64,000 nt of DNA, taken from positions 71,426 through 135,425 of the forward strand of contig NZ_JAUCBS010000011.1 in NCBI RefSeq assembly GCF_034676705.1, given 5' to 3'. A program made the position numbers and the translations under genes. Below, in pieces: positions 43,861 through 52,622 of this stretch (positions within the stretch are counted from its first letter, which is position 1; every line of letters starts with the position of its first letter). The DNA is from Gemmobacter sp. GTDB lineage: Bacteria > Pseudomonadota > Alphaproteobacteria > Rhodobacterales > Rhodobacteraceae. Below the pieces are notes generated by a model. The model was not told the DNA's origin, made no database searches, and saw only the letters and a program-made list of their open reading frames with translations.

Positions 43861-43892
43861 GGGGGTGGCCGGTCTTGGCGCCGGCATCCCCC
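43861..43892. terminator. Intercistronic hairpin between acyl-CoA ligase and dctP
   Basis: GGGGGTGGCCGG and CCGGCATCCCCC pair with 10 of 12 bases around an 8-nt loop. No U-run; it may protect or attenuate the transcript between the ligase and the receptor. Confidence 0.5.
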
Positions 43893-43978
43893 CTCTCCCT
43901 TGTCCAACCCTAGGATTGCCCCGGGCCGGGTGTCCATGCGCGCGGCCGTATACCGTTCATGCGCGCAGGTTATCGGTG

Positions 43979-45556
43979 TCAGGCGAACAGCTCTGGCAGG
44001 CGCTGGCGATGCAGCTTGCCGGTTGCGGTCAGCGGCACCTGTGCGGCGCTGACAAATCGCATGCGGCGCGGCCGCTTGTAGGCCGCCAGGCGGGCACGGC
44101 AGAATTCGGCCACCTCGTCCTCGGTCAGGGCGCAGCCGGGGCGCAGCACCAGAACGGCTGCCACGATCTCTCCCTGCACCGGGTCGGGCAGGCCGGTGAC
44201 ATAGGCATCTTCCAGCGCAGGCAGGGTCAGCAACACCTCCTCGACCTCGGCAGGCGCCACGTTGATGCCGCCGGTCTTGAGCATTTCCTTGAACCGCCCC
44301 TTGAAGGACAGATAGCCTTGGTCATCCAGAAACCCCAGGTCGCCGGTGCAGAACCAGCCGTCGTCATCATAGGCGGCCGCCGTCGCCTGCGGGTTCTTGT
44401 AATAACCCGCCATCAGCCGCCCCTTCAGCCGGATCTCTCCCAGCTCGCCCGGGGGCAGGCTGCGCCCGGTGTCGGGATCGGCAATCCGCACCTGCCATCC
44501 ATCCATTGCCCGGCCTTCGGTGGTGCAGCGTTTGTCCAGCGGATCGGATCCGTCATTGACGTTGCAGAAGCCGTGCGTCTCGGTCAGGCCATAGCAGCGC
44601 ACGCCTTCGGGCATCGCGGTGGTGATGATCTCGCGGCTGGTATCGGGGGTGCCAATGGGCGTGCCCTTGCGCATGCTGCTCAGGTCATGGTCGGAAGCGC
44701 GCGGATGCTTGAAGATGGCGTGGATGATGTTCGGCGTGCCTGCAAGAACCGTGCAGCGGTGACGCGCGATCAGGTCCAGCCCCTCGTCGGCGTTGAACTG
44801 GTGTTGCAGCACGATATGCGCGCCATGCTGCCATGGCCCCAGCAACATGTTCATGCAGCCCATGCCCCAGAACAGCGACAGCGGCATGTAGACCACATCC
44901 TCGGGGCCAAAATGCATGCGCCGACCGATTTCCCAGGTGTTTTCCAGCAGATGCCCGTGCATCAGCAACACCCCCTTGGGCCGCGCGGTCGAGCCCGAAG
45001 TGTAGAGCTGATAGGCAATGTCGCCCGGCTGCACCTGGTCCAGTTCGGCCAGCACCTCGGCCTCGGTCACCGCGTCGCCAGCGGCCAGAAACGCCTCCCA
45101 CCCCAGGGCACCGTCCATCGGGGTGCCGCCCAGTTGCACCAGATGGCGCAGGCGGGGAAAGGCGCGGTCCAGCGGCTTCAGCCGGTCCAGCATGGCAACA
45201 TAATCGGTGCGCAGGATGCGGTCGTTGAACAGCAGGACCGAGATATCGGCATGTTCGACGACATAGGACAGCTCACTGTCAGTATACCACGAGTTCAGCG
45301 CAACCATCGTGCCGCCCAGATACTGAATGGCGAAATTCGCCACGATCCATTCGGTGGAATTGCCCAGCAGCAGCCCCGCTCGATCACCGGGCCGCACACC
45401 AAGCGCACGTAGGCCGCGCGCGACGGCCAGCGTCTGGGCACGGATCGCCGCGAAACTGTGGGTCTGGCCGCCATAGGTCAGCGCCGGGGCCGCGGGCCTG
45501 TCCAGCGCGCGGGCCTCGATCAGGGCGCCAAGGGTGCGGATTGCTGGAATGGTCAT
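43979..45556 (-). CDS. AMP-forming acyl-CoA ligase
   Basis: 525 residues of the ANL family: TSGSTARPKGVLLMHG (P-loop), GLTETHGFCNVNDGSD, DGWFCTGDLGFLDDQGYLSF with FKGRFKEMLKTGG, and the catalytic Lys in LTATGKLHR. It resembles crotonobetaine/carnitine-CoA ligases. It activates the imported acid with ATP and CoA. It starts 1 nt after the preceding gene's stop. Confidence 0.9.
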   Translation of the reverse strand: MTIPAIRTLGALIEARALDRPAAPALTYGGQTHSFAAIRAQTLAVARGLRALGVRPGDRAGLLLGNSTEWIVANFAIQYLGGTMVALNSWYTDSELSYVVEHADISVLLFNDRILRTDYVAMLDRLKPLDRAFPRLRHLVQLGGTPMDGALGWEAFLAAGDAVTEAEVLAELDQVQPGDIAYQLYTSGSTARPKGVLLMHGHLLENTWEIGRRMHFGPEDVVYMPLSLFWGMGCMNMLLGPWQHGAHIVLQHQFNADEGLDLIARHRCTVLAGTPNIIHAIFKHPRASDHDLSSMRKGTPIGTPDTSREIITTAMPEGVRCYGLTETHGFCNVNDGSDPLDKRCTTEGRAMDGWQVRIADPDTGRSLPPGELGEIRLKGRLMAGYYKNPQATAAAYDDDGWFCTGDLGFLDDQGYLSFKGRFKEMLKTGGINVAPAEVEEVLLTLPALEDAYVTGLPDPVQGEIVAAVLVLRPGCALTEDEVAEFCRARLAAYKRPRRMRFVSAAQVPLTATGKLHRQRLPELFA

Positions 45557-45557
45557 G

Positions 45558-47084
45558 TCACTTGTCCTTGTTCAGCCCGTAGATGCGCCGGGCCGTGCCG
45601 CCCAGCACCTGCGCCCGCTGGTCCGGTGTCAGGTCCGGATGGCAGCGGGGAAATTCCAGCAGTTCGCCCCAGGACGAACCCGAGCCATCGGCGGTGATGT
45701 CCGAGGCCCACATGATCCGGTCCGCGCCAAAGGCGGCGACCGCCTGCACAAGGCCTAGATTCATGGCAGCTTGCGCATCGTCGAAATGACCGAAGGTCCG
45801 CCCGGCGTGTGCCCATTTCAGCGTGACGCCTGGCAGGTCGGCCAGCCCCAGCGTGGCCTGCCAGTCGGCCACCGACGAGCCCCAGCCGCAATGATCGGCG
45901 ATCAGCGCCAGCGCCGGGAACCGCGCCGCCGCCCCGCGCGCCAGCATGGCCAGATCGGCGGACAGGAAATCCACCGGCAGGCCATGATCCACAGCCAGCG
46001 CCAGCACACCGTCCCAGTCGCCGGCGGCAAAGTGGCGGCGTTCCTCGCGGCTGGACAGCACGATGCGCAGGCCGACGCAGCCCGGAGTCTGCGCCAGCAG
46101 GGCCACCACCCCGGCCAGCATCGGATCGTCGCGCCGCACCCGCTGGACAAAGCCGAAACGGTCAGGGAACTGCTGCGCCGCCTGCTGCGCCACGATGGAC
46201 AGTGGCCGCCGCGTATCGCCCGCCGGCACCGATGGCCGCGCGATGCCGTGCTGAAAATCCCAGAACTCGTCCGCAACCAGCGTGCGGATGCCAAGCGCAT
46301 CCATCGCGGCCAGCACTTCGGGGATGGTCGGGGACAGGCCAAGGTGGATCTGGCTGTCCACCACATCCCAGGCGCCACGGCTGGCGATGCCCGTCATCTC
46401 GTGCTGCGCGGTGGCGGGCCGGCGGGCGGTGCGCCAGGACCCATCGGCAACCCGGTGCCCGCGGACCGCATCTGACAGTGCCTTCGCCAGCCCGGCCCGG
46501 TCAAGCGCGATGCAATAGGCCGGCATCGCCCGTTCGAACCGCCAGCTTTCGGCCATGGCACCAGCATCGACCGTGTCGAACCCCCAGGCGTCGATCAGCG
46601 CCGCCGCTTGCGCCCGCGCCGCCGGATCGTCGCCGGCAATGGGCAGGGCACGGCGACCTGGGGTGCCATGGGGGCGGGCATCGGCCTCGACATCGCCTTG
46701 CAGGATGGCGTTGAAGGCTTTGACCACCAGCGCGCCGGGCAACAGGGCAGCCAGCCGTTCGCCGGTGGTTTCGGTCATCGCCTCCAGGCCCGGGTCGGCC
46801 CCGTCGCGTTGCGGATAGTGGTTGCAGGTGTCTAGCACCAGTTTGCCGGCCAGCGCCTGCGCCGGCAGGGTGCCGATGGCGGTGAACGGCACCGACACGA
46901 CCACCGCGTCGCCGAATTCGGCCGCCTGCTGCGCCGTGCCCACCTGACAGCCAAGCGCAATGCCCGTGCTGGTCAGCGTCGCCGGATCACGCGAATTGGC
47001 GATCATCACCTGATGGCCAGCCGCCACGGCCAGCCGTGCCAGCGCCCGGCCGATGAAGCCTGCGCCGATGATTCCGATCCTCAT
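45558..47084 (-). CDS. Fusion: NADP-binding (F420-oxidoreductase-like) domain and amidohydrolase
   Basis: 508 residues in one uninterrupted frame. Residues 1-215 form a Rossmann domain (MRIGIIGAGFIGRALARLAV, NSRDP, VSVPFTAIG, FNAI) like F420-dependent NADP oxidoreductases. Residues 235-508 are an amidohydrolase_2-type TIM barrel: VVDSQIHLGL at the first strand (Gln in place of the first His of H-x-H), ADEFWDF, ALIADHCGW, WASDITAD. It overlaps the CoA-transferase gene by 4 nt. A redox step coupled to ring or lactone hydrolysis is my inference. A sequencing-fused pair is unlikely because codon use is even across the junction. Confidence 0.85.
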   Translation of the reverse strand: MRIGIIGAGFIGRALARLAVAAGHQVMIANSRDPATLTSTGIALGCQVGTAQQAAEFGDAVVVSVPFTAIGTLPAQALAGKLVLDTCNHYPQRDGADPGLEAMTETTGERLAALLPGALVVKAFNAILQGDVEADARPHGTPGRRALPIAGDDPAARAQAAALIDAWGFDTVDAGAMAESWRFERAMPAYCIALDRAGLAKALSDAVRGHRVADGSWRTARRPATAQHEMTGIASRGAWDVVDSQIHLGLSPTIPEVLAAMDALGIRTLVADEFWDFQHGIARPSVPAGDTRRPLSIVAQQAAQQFPDRFGFVQRVRRDDPMLAGVVALLAQTPGCVGLRIVLSSREERRHFAAGDWDGVLALAVDHGLPVDFLSADLAMLARGAAARFPALALIADHCGWGSSVADWQATLGLADLPGVTLKWAHAGRTFGHFDDAQAAMNLGLVQAVAAFGADRIMWASDITADGSGSSWGELLEFPRCHPDLTPDQRAQVLGGTARRIYGLNKDK

Positions 47085-48331
47085 GCGGTTTTCCTCCCAG
47101 AAACCAGCGGGTCGCGGGTGGCGTCCGCCACCACACCCCGGTCGTAAAGCCCCCCAAGCGCCGCGCCCGACAGGCCCAGAACCTCGGACAGGACCGCCTC
47201 GGTATCGGCGCCCAGCAACGGGGCGGGGCGGGTCGGGCGGCGCGGCTCTCCCTCCCAGCGCAGGGCGGAACCTGCGGCCACATGCCCGCCGATGCCGGGG
47301 GTTTCATGCCGTTCGAACACCGGATTGGTCGTGCTGACACGGGGATCGCCGGTGACCAGATCGCGCACCGTGCCATAGCGGCCCCAGCAGACGCGATGGG
47401 CGTCAAGGCCCGCTGCTGCCTGATCCATCGTGCGGTCGGCAACCCAGGCGCCGACCAGCACCGCAATATGCTCGCGCGCTTCGAACCGCTGCACCTCGTC
47501 GCGGAAATCAAGGCCGGTGCGCGCCTCCAGCGCGGCGATCGGGTCCGCCATGCCGCAGGCCGCCACCAGCGCACGCCACTGGCCGGGCGTGATCGCGACG
47601 ATCATCAGGCGCTGGCCATCGGCAGTGGCGAAATCGCGGCCGAAGGCGCCGTAGACATGATTGCCAAGGCGCGGGCGGTCCTCGTCCGTCAGTTCTGCCT
47701 CGGCCAGTAAGCCCAGATGCGAAAGCGTGGTAAACGCCACATCGGACAGAGCCAGCCGGATCGCCGCGCCCTGCCCCGTTTCGCGCCGGCGGAAGGCTGC
47801 GGTGGCAATCGCCATGGCCGCCTGCTGCGCGCAGAGCAGATCCCAGGCTGGCAGCACGTGGTTCACCGGCTGCCCATGAGGCGCATCGCCCGTCATCAGC
47901 GGATAGCCGGTGGCACTGTGAACGGTATAGTCCAGCGCGGTCCCGCCATCGGGGTTACCCTGCACCAGACAGGTGATCACATCGGCCCGTCGCGCCTGCA
48001 GGACCGCATGGTCTAGCCAGGCCGAGGCGATGTTGCTCAGCAGAACGCCTCCCTTCGGCCCCGGTGCGCAGACCAGCGCCTGCACCAGCTCGCGCCCCTC
48101 GGGGCGACGCAGATCGACGGCGACCGACCGTTTACCCTTGTTCAGGCCCGCCCAATACAGGCTGCGCCCGCCCCGCATTCGCGGCATCCGCGGATAGTCC
48201 AGCCCGCCGCCGATCTGATCCACCCGGATCACATCCGCCCCCGATTGCGCCAGCGTCAGCCCGGCCAGCGGCGCCGCGATGAAGGCAGCGCTTTCGACCA
48301 CGCGCAGCCCGTTCAGAAAGCCGTAGGTCAT
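47081..48331 (-). CDS. CaiB/BaiF family CoA-transferase
   Basis: 416 residues of class III CoA-transferases: LAGLTLAQSGADVIRVDQ, GLNKGKRSVAVDLRRPEGRE, and the catalytic Asp in LPAWDLLCAQQ (D164). It moves CoA between acids or acts on a racemisable acyl-CoA. First gene of the minus-strand operon, divergent from LysR. Confidence 0.9.
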   Translation of the reverse strand: MTYGFLNGLRVVESAAFIAAPLAGLTLAQSGADVIRVDQIGGGLDYPRMPRMRGGRSLYWAGLNKGKRSVAVDLRRPEGRELVQALVCAPGPKGGVLLSNIASAWLDHAVLQARRADVITCLVQGNPDGGTALDYTVHSATGYPLMTGDAPHGQPVNHVLPAWDLLCAQQAAMAIATAAFRRRETGQGAAIRLALSDVAFTTLSHLGLLAEAELTDEDRPRLGNHVYGAFGRDFATADGQRLMIVAITPGQWRALVAACGMADPIAALEARTGLDFRDEVQRFEAREHIAVLVGAWVADRTMDQAAAGLDAHRVCWGRYGTVRDLVTGDPRVSTTNPVFERHETPGIGGHVAAGSALRWEGEPRRPTRPAPLLGADTEAVLSEVLGLSGAALGGLYDRGVVADATRDPLVSGRKTA

Positions 48332-48461
48332 CGTGCCTCCCCTCGTTTCGCCGGCTGTTCCATAGGTCCGGCTCCGATATTTCGTCTGGTGTCTTGCATC
48401 GCCAGACCTTACTCAGGCCCCCCTGGCCGGGCCAACGCCCCGGCGGATTATGTTTGCTATT

Positions 48462-48482
48462 CACTGCCGACATGAGGCAGTG
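48462..48482. promoter_or_regulatory. Perfect inverted repeat upstream of lysR
   Basis: CACTGCC-N7-GGCAGTG, centred 25 bp before the lysR start in the divergent region. The size fits a LysR-type dyad, so it likely controls lysR itself and the divergent CoA-transferase operon. Confidence 0.7.
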
Positions 48483-48496
48483 CTAAGGTAGCCGAG

Positions 48497-49453
48497 ATGC
48501 TGGACACCGATATCGCCCTTGCTGATCTGCGCGTCGTTCTGGCGGTCGCCGAAACCGCCAGCTACACGCGCGCCTCGCACAAGCTGAACATTTCGCAGCC
48601 TGCGGTCAGCCGCCGGATCGGCGCCCTGGAACAGCGCCTTGGACTACGCCTATTCCGGCGCGAGGGGCAGCGGTTCTTCCTGACCGAGGCAGGAACGGTG
48701 TTCTGCGAACAGGCCGGCGAGATTCTGGAACGCATGGCGCAGCTGGAATCCTCGACCATCGGGCAATCGGCCACGCCCAAGGGCAGCGTTGCGCTTGGCG
48801 TGCCGCCCTCGACCGGCGAGGTGATCGTGCGGGCGGTGGTGCCCGCCTATCGCAAGGCCTATCCCGACGTGTCCATGCGCATCGAACAGGGCTATGTGGC
48901 CGATCTCTTCGAGATGCTGATGGACAAGCGCATCGACGTTGCGCTGCTGAACGGCGAGTTCAATTCCAACGATGTCTATCTGGAACGGCTGTTCGACCAT
49001 CACCTTGGCATCGTCTATCCGGCTGCCTGGCAAAAGACCTCGCCACTTGGCGGCAAGCCGATGCCCGATCAGCTGACCATCGCACAGGTCGCGCAGCTGC
49101 CGCTGCTGCTGCCCAGCCGCAACCAGAGTCTGCGGCATCTGGTGGACGAAGCGTTCCGCAAGGCTGGGGTCGAGCCGCTGGTGGACCTCGAGGTCAATTC
49201 CTTTGTCCTGCAGAAGTCGCTGGCACTGGCCGGGCACGGCTGTCTGTTCATGTCGCCCACCGCGATCCGCGATGCGGATGCCGGCAAGCTGTGTTTCGTG
49301 CCGATTTCCGATGCCGATCTGGTCTATACGCTGTATCTGGCCACCCGGCAGTTCGGCCAGCCGACGCTGGCCTGCAGGATGCTGGAAAAGATGATCCGCA
49401 AACATGCGGGCAAGATCGAAAGCTGGCTGACCAATTCGTCCATGCTGCCCTGA
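48497..49453 (+). CDS. LysR-type transcriptional regulator
   Basis: 318 residues: N-terminal helix-turn-helix (ASYTRASHKLNISQPAVSRR and IGALEQRLGLRLFRR) and a periplasmic-binding-like effector domain. AAGG precedes the ATG. Divergent arrangement and the dyad at 48462-48482 suggest it controls the acid-degradation operon. Co-inducer unknown. Confidence 0.92.
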   Translation: MLDTDIALADLRVVLAVAETASYTRASHKLNISQPAVSRRIGALEQRLGLRLFRREGQRFFLTEAGTVFCEQAGEILERMAQLESSTIGQSATPKGSVALGVPPSTGEVIVRAVVPAYRKAYPDVSMRIEQGYVADLFEMLMDKRIDVALLNGEFNSNDVYLERLFDHHLGIVYPAAWQKTSPLGGKPMPDQLTIAQVAQLPLLLPSRNQSLRHLVDEAFRKAGVEPLVDLEVNSFVLQKSLALAGHGCLFMSPTAIRDADAGKLCFVPISDADLVYTLYLATRQFGQPTLACRMLEKMIRKHAGKIESWLTNSSMLP

Positions 49454-49581
49454 GCACCCCATCATGTCCCGACCGCATGAATGGTATAAGCCAGCCCCCA
49501 TTTAGTTGATCGGGCCGCATCCCTAGGCTTTCCGCGACCTGCCGCCCCGCGGCGGGGGATGGACCAAGGGAGGCGCGGCCA

Positions 49582-50022
49582 ATGGCGCAACTGCAAATGA
49601 TCACCGGGAAAACCCTTCCCGACCCGCTGCAAGGCGGGCACTTTCATGTCGACCCCGAAGGGCCGGCGCTGATGGGCAACCGCTGCGCGCCCTGCGACCG
49701 GGTGTTCTTTCCGCGCCGCGACTGGTGCGCCTGCTGTTCCAGCCCCATCCTGGACGAGGTGACGCTGTCGCGCACCGGCAAGATCGGCGCCTTCAGCCTG
49801 ATCGACCGCCAGCCAGCCGATGCCTGGGTCTCGGCCCCCTATGTGCAGGCGGAAATCGAACTGCCTGAAGGCGTCAGCGTGTTCACGGTGCTGCACCCGG
49901 CCGACACGGCGGCGCTGTCCATCGGCCAGACTGCGCGGCTGGAATTGCGCGCCCTGCCAACGCCCGATGGGACGCGGGCGGTCTATGTCTTTGCCCCCGT
50001 CGCTGACGAGGTGGCGGCATGA
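49582..50022 (+). CDS. Zn-ribbon OB-fold protein (DUF35)
   Basis: 146 residues: Zn ribbon with Cys35, Cys38, Cys49 and Cys52 (CAPCDRVFFPRRDWCACC), then an OB fold. DUF35 proteins bind thiolase-like partners; in steroid side-chain degradation they form retro-aldolases (Ltp2-DUF35). The stop overlaps the thiolase start by 4 nt, which supports a complex. Confidence 0.88.
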   Translation: MAQLQMITGKTLPDPLQGGHFHVDPEGPALMGNRCAPCDRVFFPRRDWCACCSSPILDEVTLSRTGKIGAFSLIDRQPADAWVSAPYVQAEIELPEGVSVFTVLHPADTAALSIGQTARLELRALPTPDGTRAVYVFAPVADEVAA

Positions 50023-51185
50023 CCGGCGAGGCATTCGTGACCGGCGTCGGCATCCATCGCTTTGGCCGCTGGGCGGAGAAATCCACCATCCAGCTGGCGT
50101 CCACGGCCATTTCCAGCGCCCTGGCCGACAGCGGTATCGACTTTGGCAAGGTGCAGGCGGCCTATCTGGGCGCGGAATATTCCAGCTTTGTCGATGGCCG
50201 GATGATCGTGCAGCATTTCGGCTGGACCGGCATTACCATCAACCACTACCAGCAGGCCTGCGCCAGCGGATCGGCCGCCTTCCGCGAGGCTTGTCTGGCC
50301 GTTGCGGCCGGGCGGATCGACATTGCGCTGGTCTGCGGCTACGAAAAGATGGGCGGCGGGCTGCTTAAGGGCGGCGATGTCGACCGCGACCGCGAATTCC
50401 ACCTGCATCGCATGGGGCTGGACGTGACGCCCGCCCGCATTGCCATGGCGATCCAGCGCCGGATGCACGATTACGGCGAAACGCCCGAAATGCTGGCGGT
50501 CGAGGCGGCGCAGTGCTTTGGCTATGGTGCGCTGAACCCCTTTGGCCCGCAGCGCCCGGCGGTGACGGTGGATGAGGTGCTGGAATCGGGCACCGTCTGT
50601 TCCCCGCTGACCCGCAAGATGTGCTGCAATTCGTCCGACGGCGCGGCGGCGGCCATTGTCATGTCCCGGCAGAAGGCGGCGGAACTGGGCTGCCTGTCAC
50701 GGGCGGTGCGGGTGGCGGCCATCGCCTCGGGCAGCCCCGATGCCGAGGATCTGGTGGGCGGCCCCGGCGCGCATATCGGCGGCGACTTCCGGGCCGGCAA
50801 TCACACCCGCTGGGTGACGGGCGTGGCCTATGAAATGGCCGGGGTCGGGCCAGACGACATCGACCTGGTGCAATGCCATGCCCCCTTTGCCGGCGGCGGC
50901 ATGATCTGCGCCGAGGCGATGGGCTTTTGTCCCGAGGGCGAGGGCGGGCGCTTCTTCATGGACGGGCACGCCCGGATAGATGGCAAGACGCCGATCAACA
51001 CCGATGGCGGCCTGCTGGCGCGCGGCCACCCGCTGGGGGCGACCGGGGTGGCCGAGATATTCGAGCTGACCCGCCAGCTGCGCGGCGATGGCGGCGCCTT
51101 GCAGGTGCCGGGCAATCCGCGGGTGGCGCTGGCGCACAACACCGGGCTGGGCTGCCTGAACACCCACATCCTGATGCGGGACTAA
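50019..51185 (+). CDS. SCP-x/Ltp2-type thiolase or retro-aldolase
   Basis: 388 residues with the active Cys in QQACASGS (C81) and the C-terminal GGLLARGHPLGATG and NTGLGCLN. It belongs to the thiolase group that pairs with DUF35 proteins. It either thiolyses a 3-ketoacyl-CoA or cleaves a branched 3-hydroxyacyl-CoA. Coupled to DUF35 upstream and followed by an SDR after 4 nt. Confidence 0.88.
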   Translation: MTGEAFVTGVGIHRFGRWAEKSTIQLASTAISSALADSGIDFGKVQAAYLGAEYSSFVDGRMIVQHFGWTGITINHYQQACASGSAAFREACLAVAAGRIDIALVCGYEKMGGGLLKGGDVDRDREFHLHRMGLDVTPARIAMAIQRRMHDYGETPEMLAVEAAQCFGYGALNPFGPQRPAVTVDEVLESGTVCSPLTRKMCCNSSDGAAAAIVMSRQKAAELGCLSRAVRVAAIASGSPDAEDLVGGPGAHIGGDFRAGNHTRWVTGVAYEMAGVGPDDIDLVQCHAPFAGGGMICAEAMGFCPEGEGGRFFMDGHARIDGKTPINTDGGLLARGHPLGATGVAEIFELTRQLRGDGGALQVPGNPRVALAHNTGLGCLNTHILMRD

Positions 51186-51189
51186 TGCC

Positions 51190-52002
51190 ATGGATCTGAA
51201 CCTGACGGGCCGGGTGGCCCTGATCACCGGCGCAGGCCAGGGTGTGGGGCGCGGCATTGCGCTGACCCTGGCGGCCGAAGGCTGCGCCGTGGCGGTGAAC
51301 GACCTATTCCCCGACCGGGCCAACGCCGTGGCGGACGACATTCGCGCGCTGGGGGGCACGGCGCTGGCCGTGCCCGCCGATGTCTGCGATGCGGGCGCGG
51401 TGGCCAGCATGGTGGCGGCGGTGCAGGCGGGGTTGGGAGCGGTGCACATTCTGGTCAACAATGCCGGCGTTCCGCCCGCGCTGCGCGCGGGTCAGCAGGA
51501 CCGGCCGCTGTTCCACGCCTCCTGCGTGGCGGATCAGTTGGCAATGGTCGCGCTGAACCTGCATGGCACGCTTTATTGCTGCCGGGCGGTGCTGCCCGGC
51601 ATGGTGGCGGCGCATCGGGGGCGGATTCTGAACATCGTCTCTGAAGCAGGCCGCGCGGGTGAAGCGCGGCTGGCCACCTATGCCGCCGCCAAGGCCGGTG
51701 TCATCGGCTTTACCCGCGCGCTGGCGCAGGAACATGGCGGCGATGCGATCACGGTCAACGCCATTGCGCTGGGGGCCGTCTCGCATGAAGGGATCCACTT
51801 TGGCCCGCTGGCACAGGGAACCGATACGGCCAGCGATCCCGCCTGGCAAAAGATGGCCCGCCGCTACCCGATGGCGCGGGGGCTGGGGCGGCTGGGCCTG
51901 CCGCAGGATGTGGCCGACGCGGTCGCCTTTCTGGCCTCGGACCGCGCCGCCTTTGTCACCGGGCAGACCTTGGGCGTCAGCGGCGGCTACTACATGCCCT
52001 AG
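51190..52002 (+). CDS. SDR family oxidoreductase (3-hydroxyacyl-CoA dehydrogenase candidate)
   Basis: 270 residues: TGAGQGVGRGIALTLAAEG, NNAGVPPAL, catalytic region NIVSEAG and YAAAK, GVSGGYYMP at the end. Its stop and the stop of the convergent NIPSNAP gene share the CTAG at 51999-52002. It would oxidise the 3-hydroxyacyl-CoA before the thiolase. Confidence 0.88.
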   Translation: MDLNLTGRVALITGAGQGVGRGIALTLAAEGCAVAVNDLFPDRANAVADDIRALGGTALAVPADVCDAGAVASMVAAVQAGLGAVHILVNNAGVPPALRAGQQDRPLFHASCVADQLAMVALNLHGTLYCCRAVLPGMVAAHRGRILNIVSEAGRAGEARLATYAAAKAGVIGFTRALAQEHGGDAITVNAIALGAVSHEGIHFGPLAQGTDTASDPAWQKMARRYPMARGLGRLGLPQDVADAVAFLASDRAAFVTGQTLGVSGGYYMP

Positions 52003-52622
52003 CACAGCGGCGATCCCGGTTCGGCCAGCAGGATCGCCGATTGCGCCTGTGCGATCTGTGCCGGCGCCCCGGCAGGGGGCCAGCTACCTACCGCATAGTG
52101 CCGCGCCCGCAGCCGGGCGCGGTGCTCCAGGCTGTGGAACCCCCAGATGTGGGTAATCTGCGGCGGCCCGTCCAGCGCCTGCATCGCCGTCACCAGATGC
52201 CGGACATAGCTGCGCGCCGGGTCCAGCGCGGCCTGCCAGGCGGCCAGTGTCGGTGCCAGCCCGGCAGGCCGCAGGCGGTAGCTGCGGATTTCGTAGATGC
52301 CGCCCCGGTGGCGCGGGGCGACGACGGGGGGCAGGAACGGAAAGGCGCGGTAGCGATCCAGCCGCAGCCCCGTCAGCAGATCGCCGGCGCCAAAGGGGTC
52401 TGGGCCCTGCAACTGACGCAACCGTTCGTCCTGTTGCGCCTCGGCACAGTCGAAGGCGCGCAGCAGCACCAGTTCCCCCATCGTGCCAAATTCCGTGCGC
52501 CACAGGCCCAGGAAACGCCCCGCCGGATGGCCCGCCAGATGGTCGCGCAGCCGCGCCGACAGATCGCCCTGCGCCAGCGGCGCACACCGCAGGGTGGCCA
52601 GTTCCAGCACCTCGGCCATCAT
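51999..52622 (-). CDS. NIPSNAP-family protein
   Basis: 207 residues. GIYEIRSYRLRPAGLAPTLA and the C-terminal half fit the NIPSNAP ferredoxin-like fold, common beside aromatic and alicyclic degradation genes but without a settled activity. Overlaps the downstream-oriented Ldh gene by 4 nt in one operon. Confidence 0.85.
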   Translation of the reverse strand: MMAEVLELATLRCAPLAQGDLSARLRDHLAGHPAGRFLGLWRTEFGTMGELVLLRAFDCAEAQQDERLRQLQGPDPFGAGDLLTGLRLDRYRAFPFLPPVVAPRHRGGIYEIRSYRLRPAGLAPTLAAWQAALDPARSYVRHLVTAMQALDGPPQITHIWGFHSLEHRARLRARHYAVGSWPPAGAPAQIAQAQSAILLAEPGSPLC

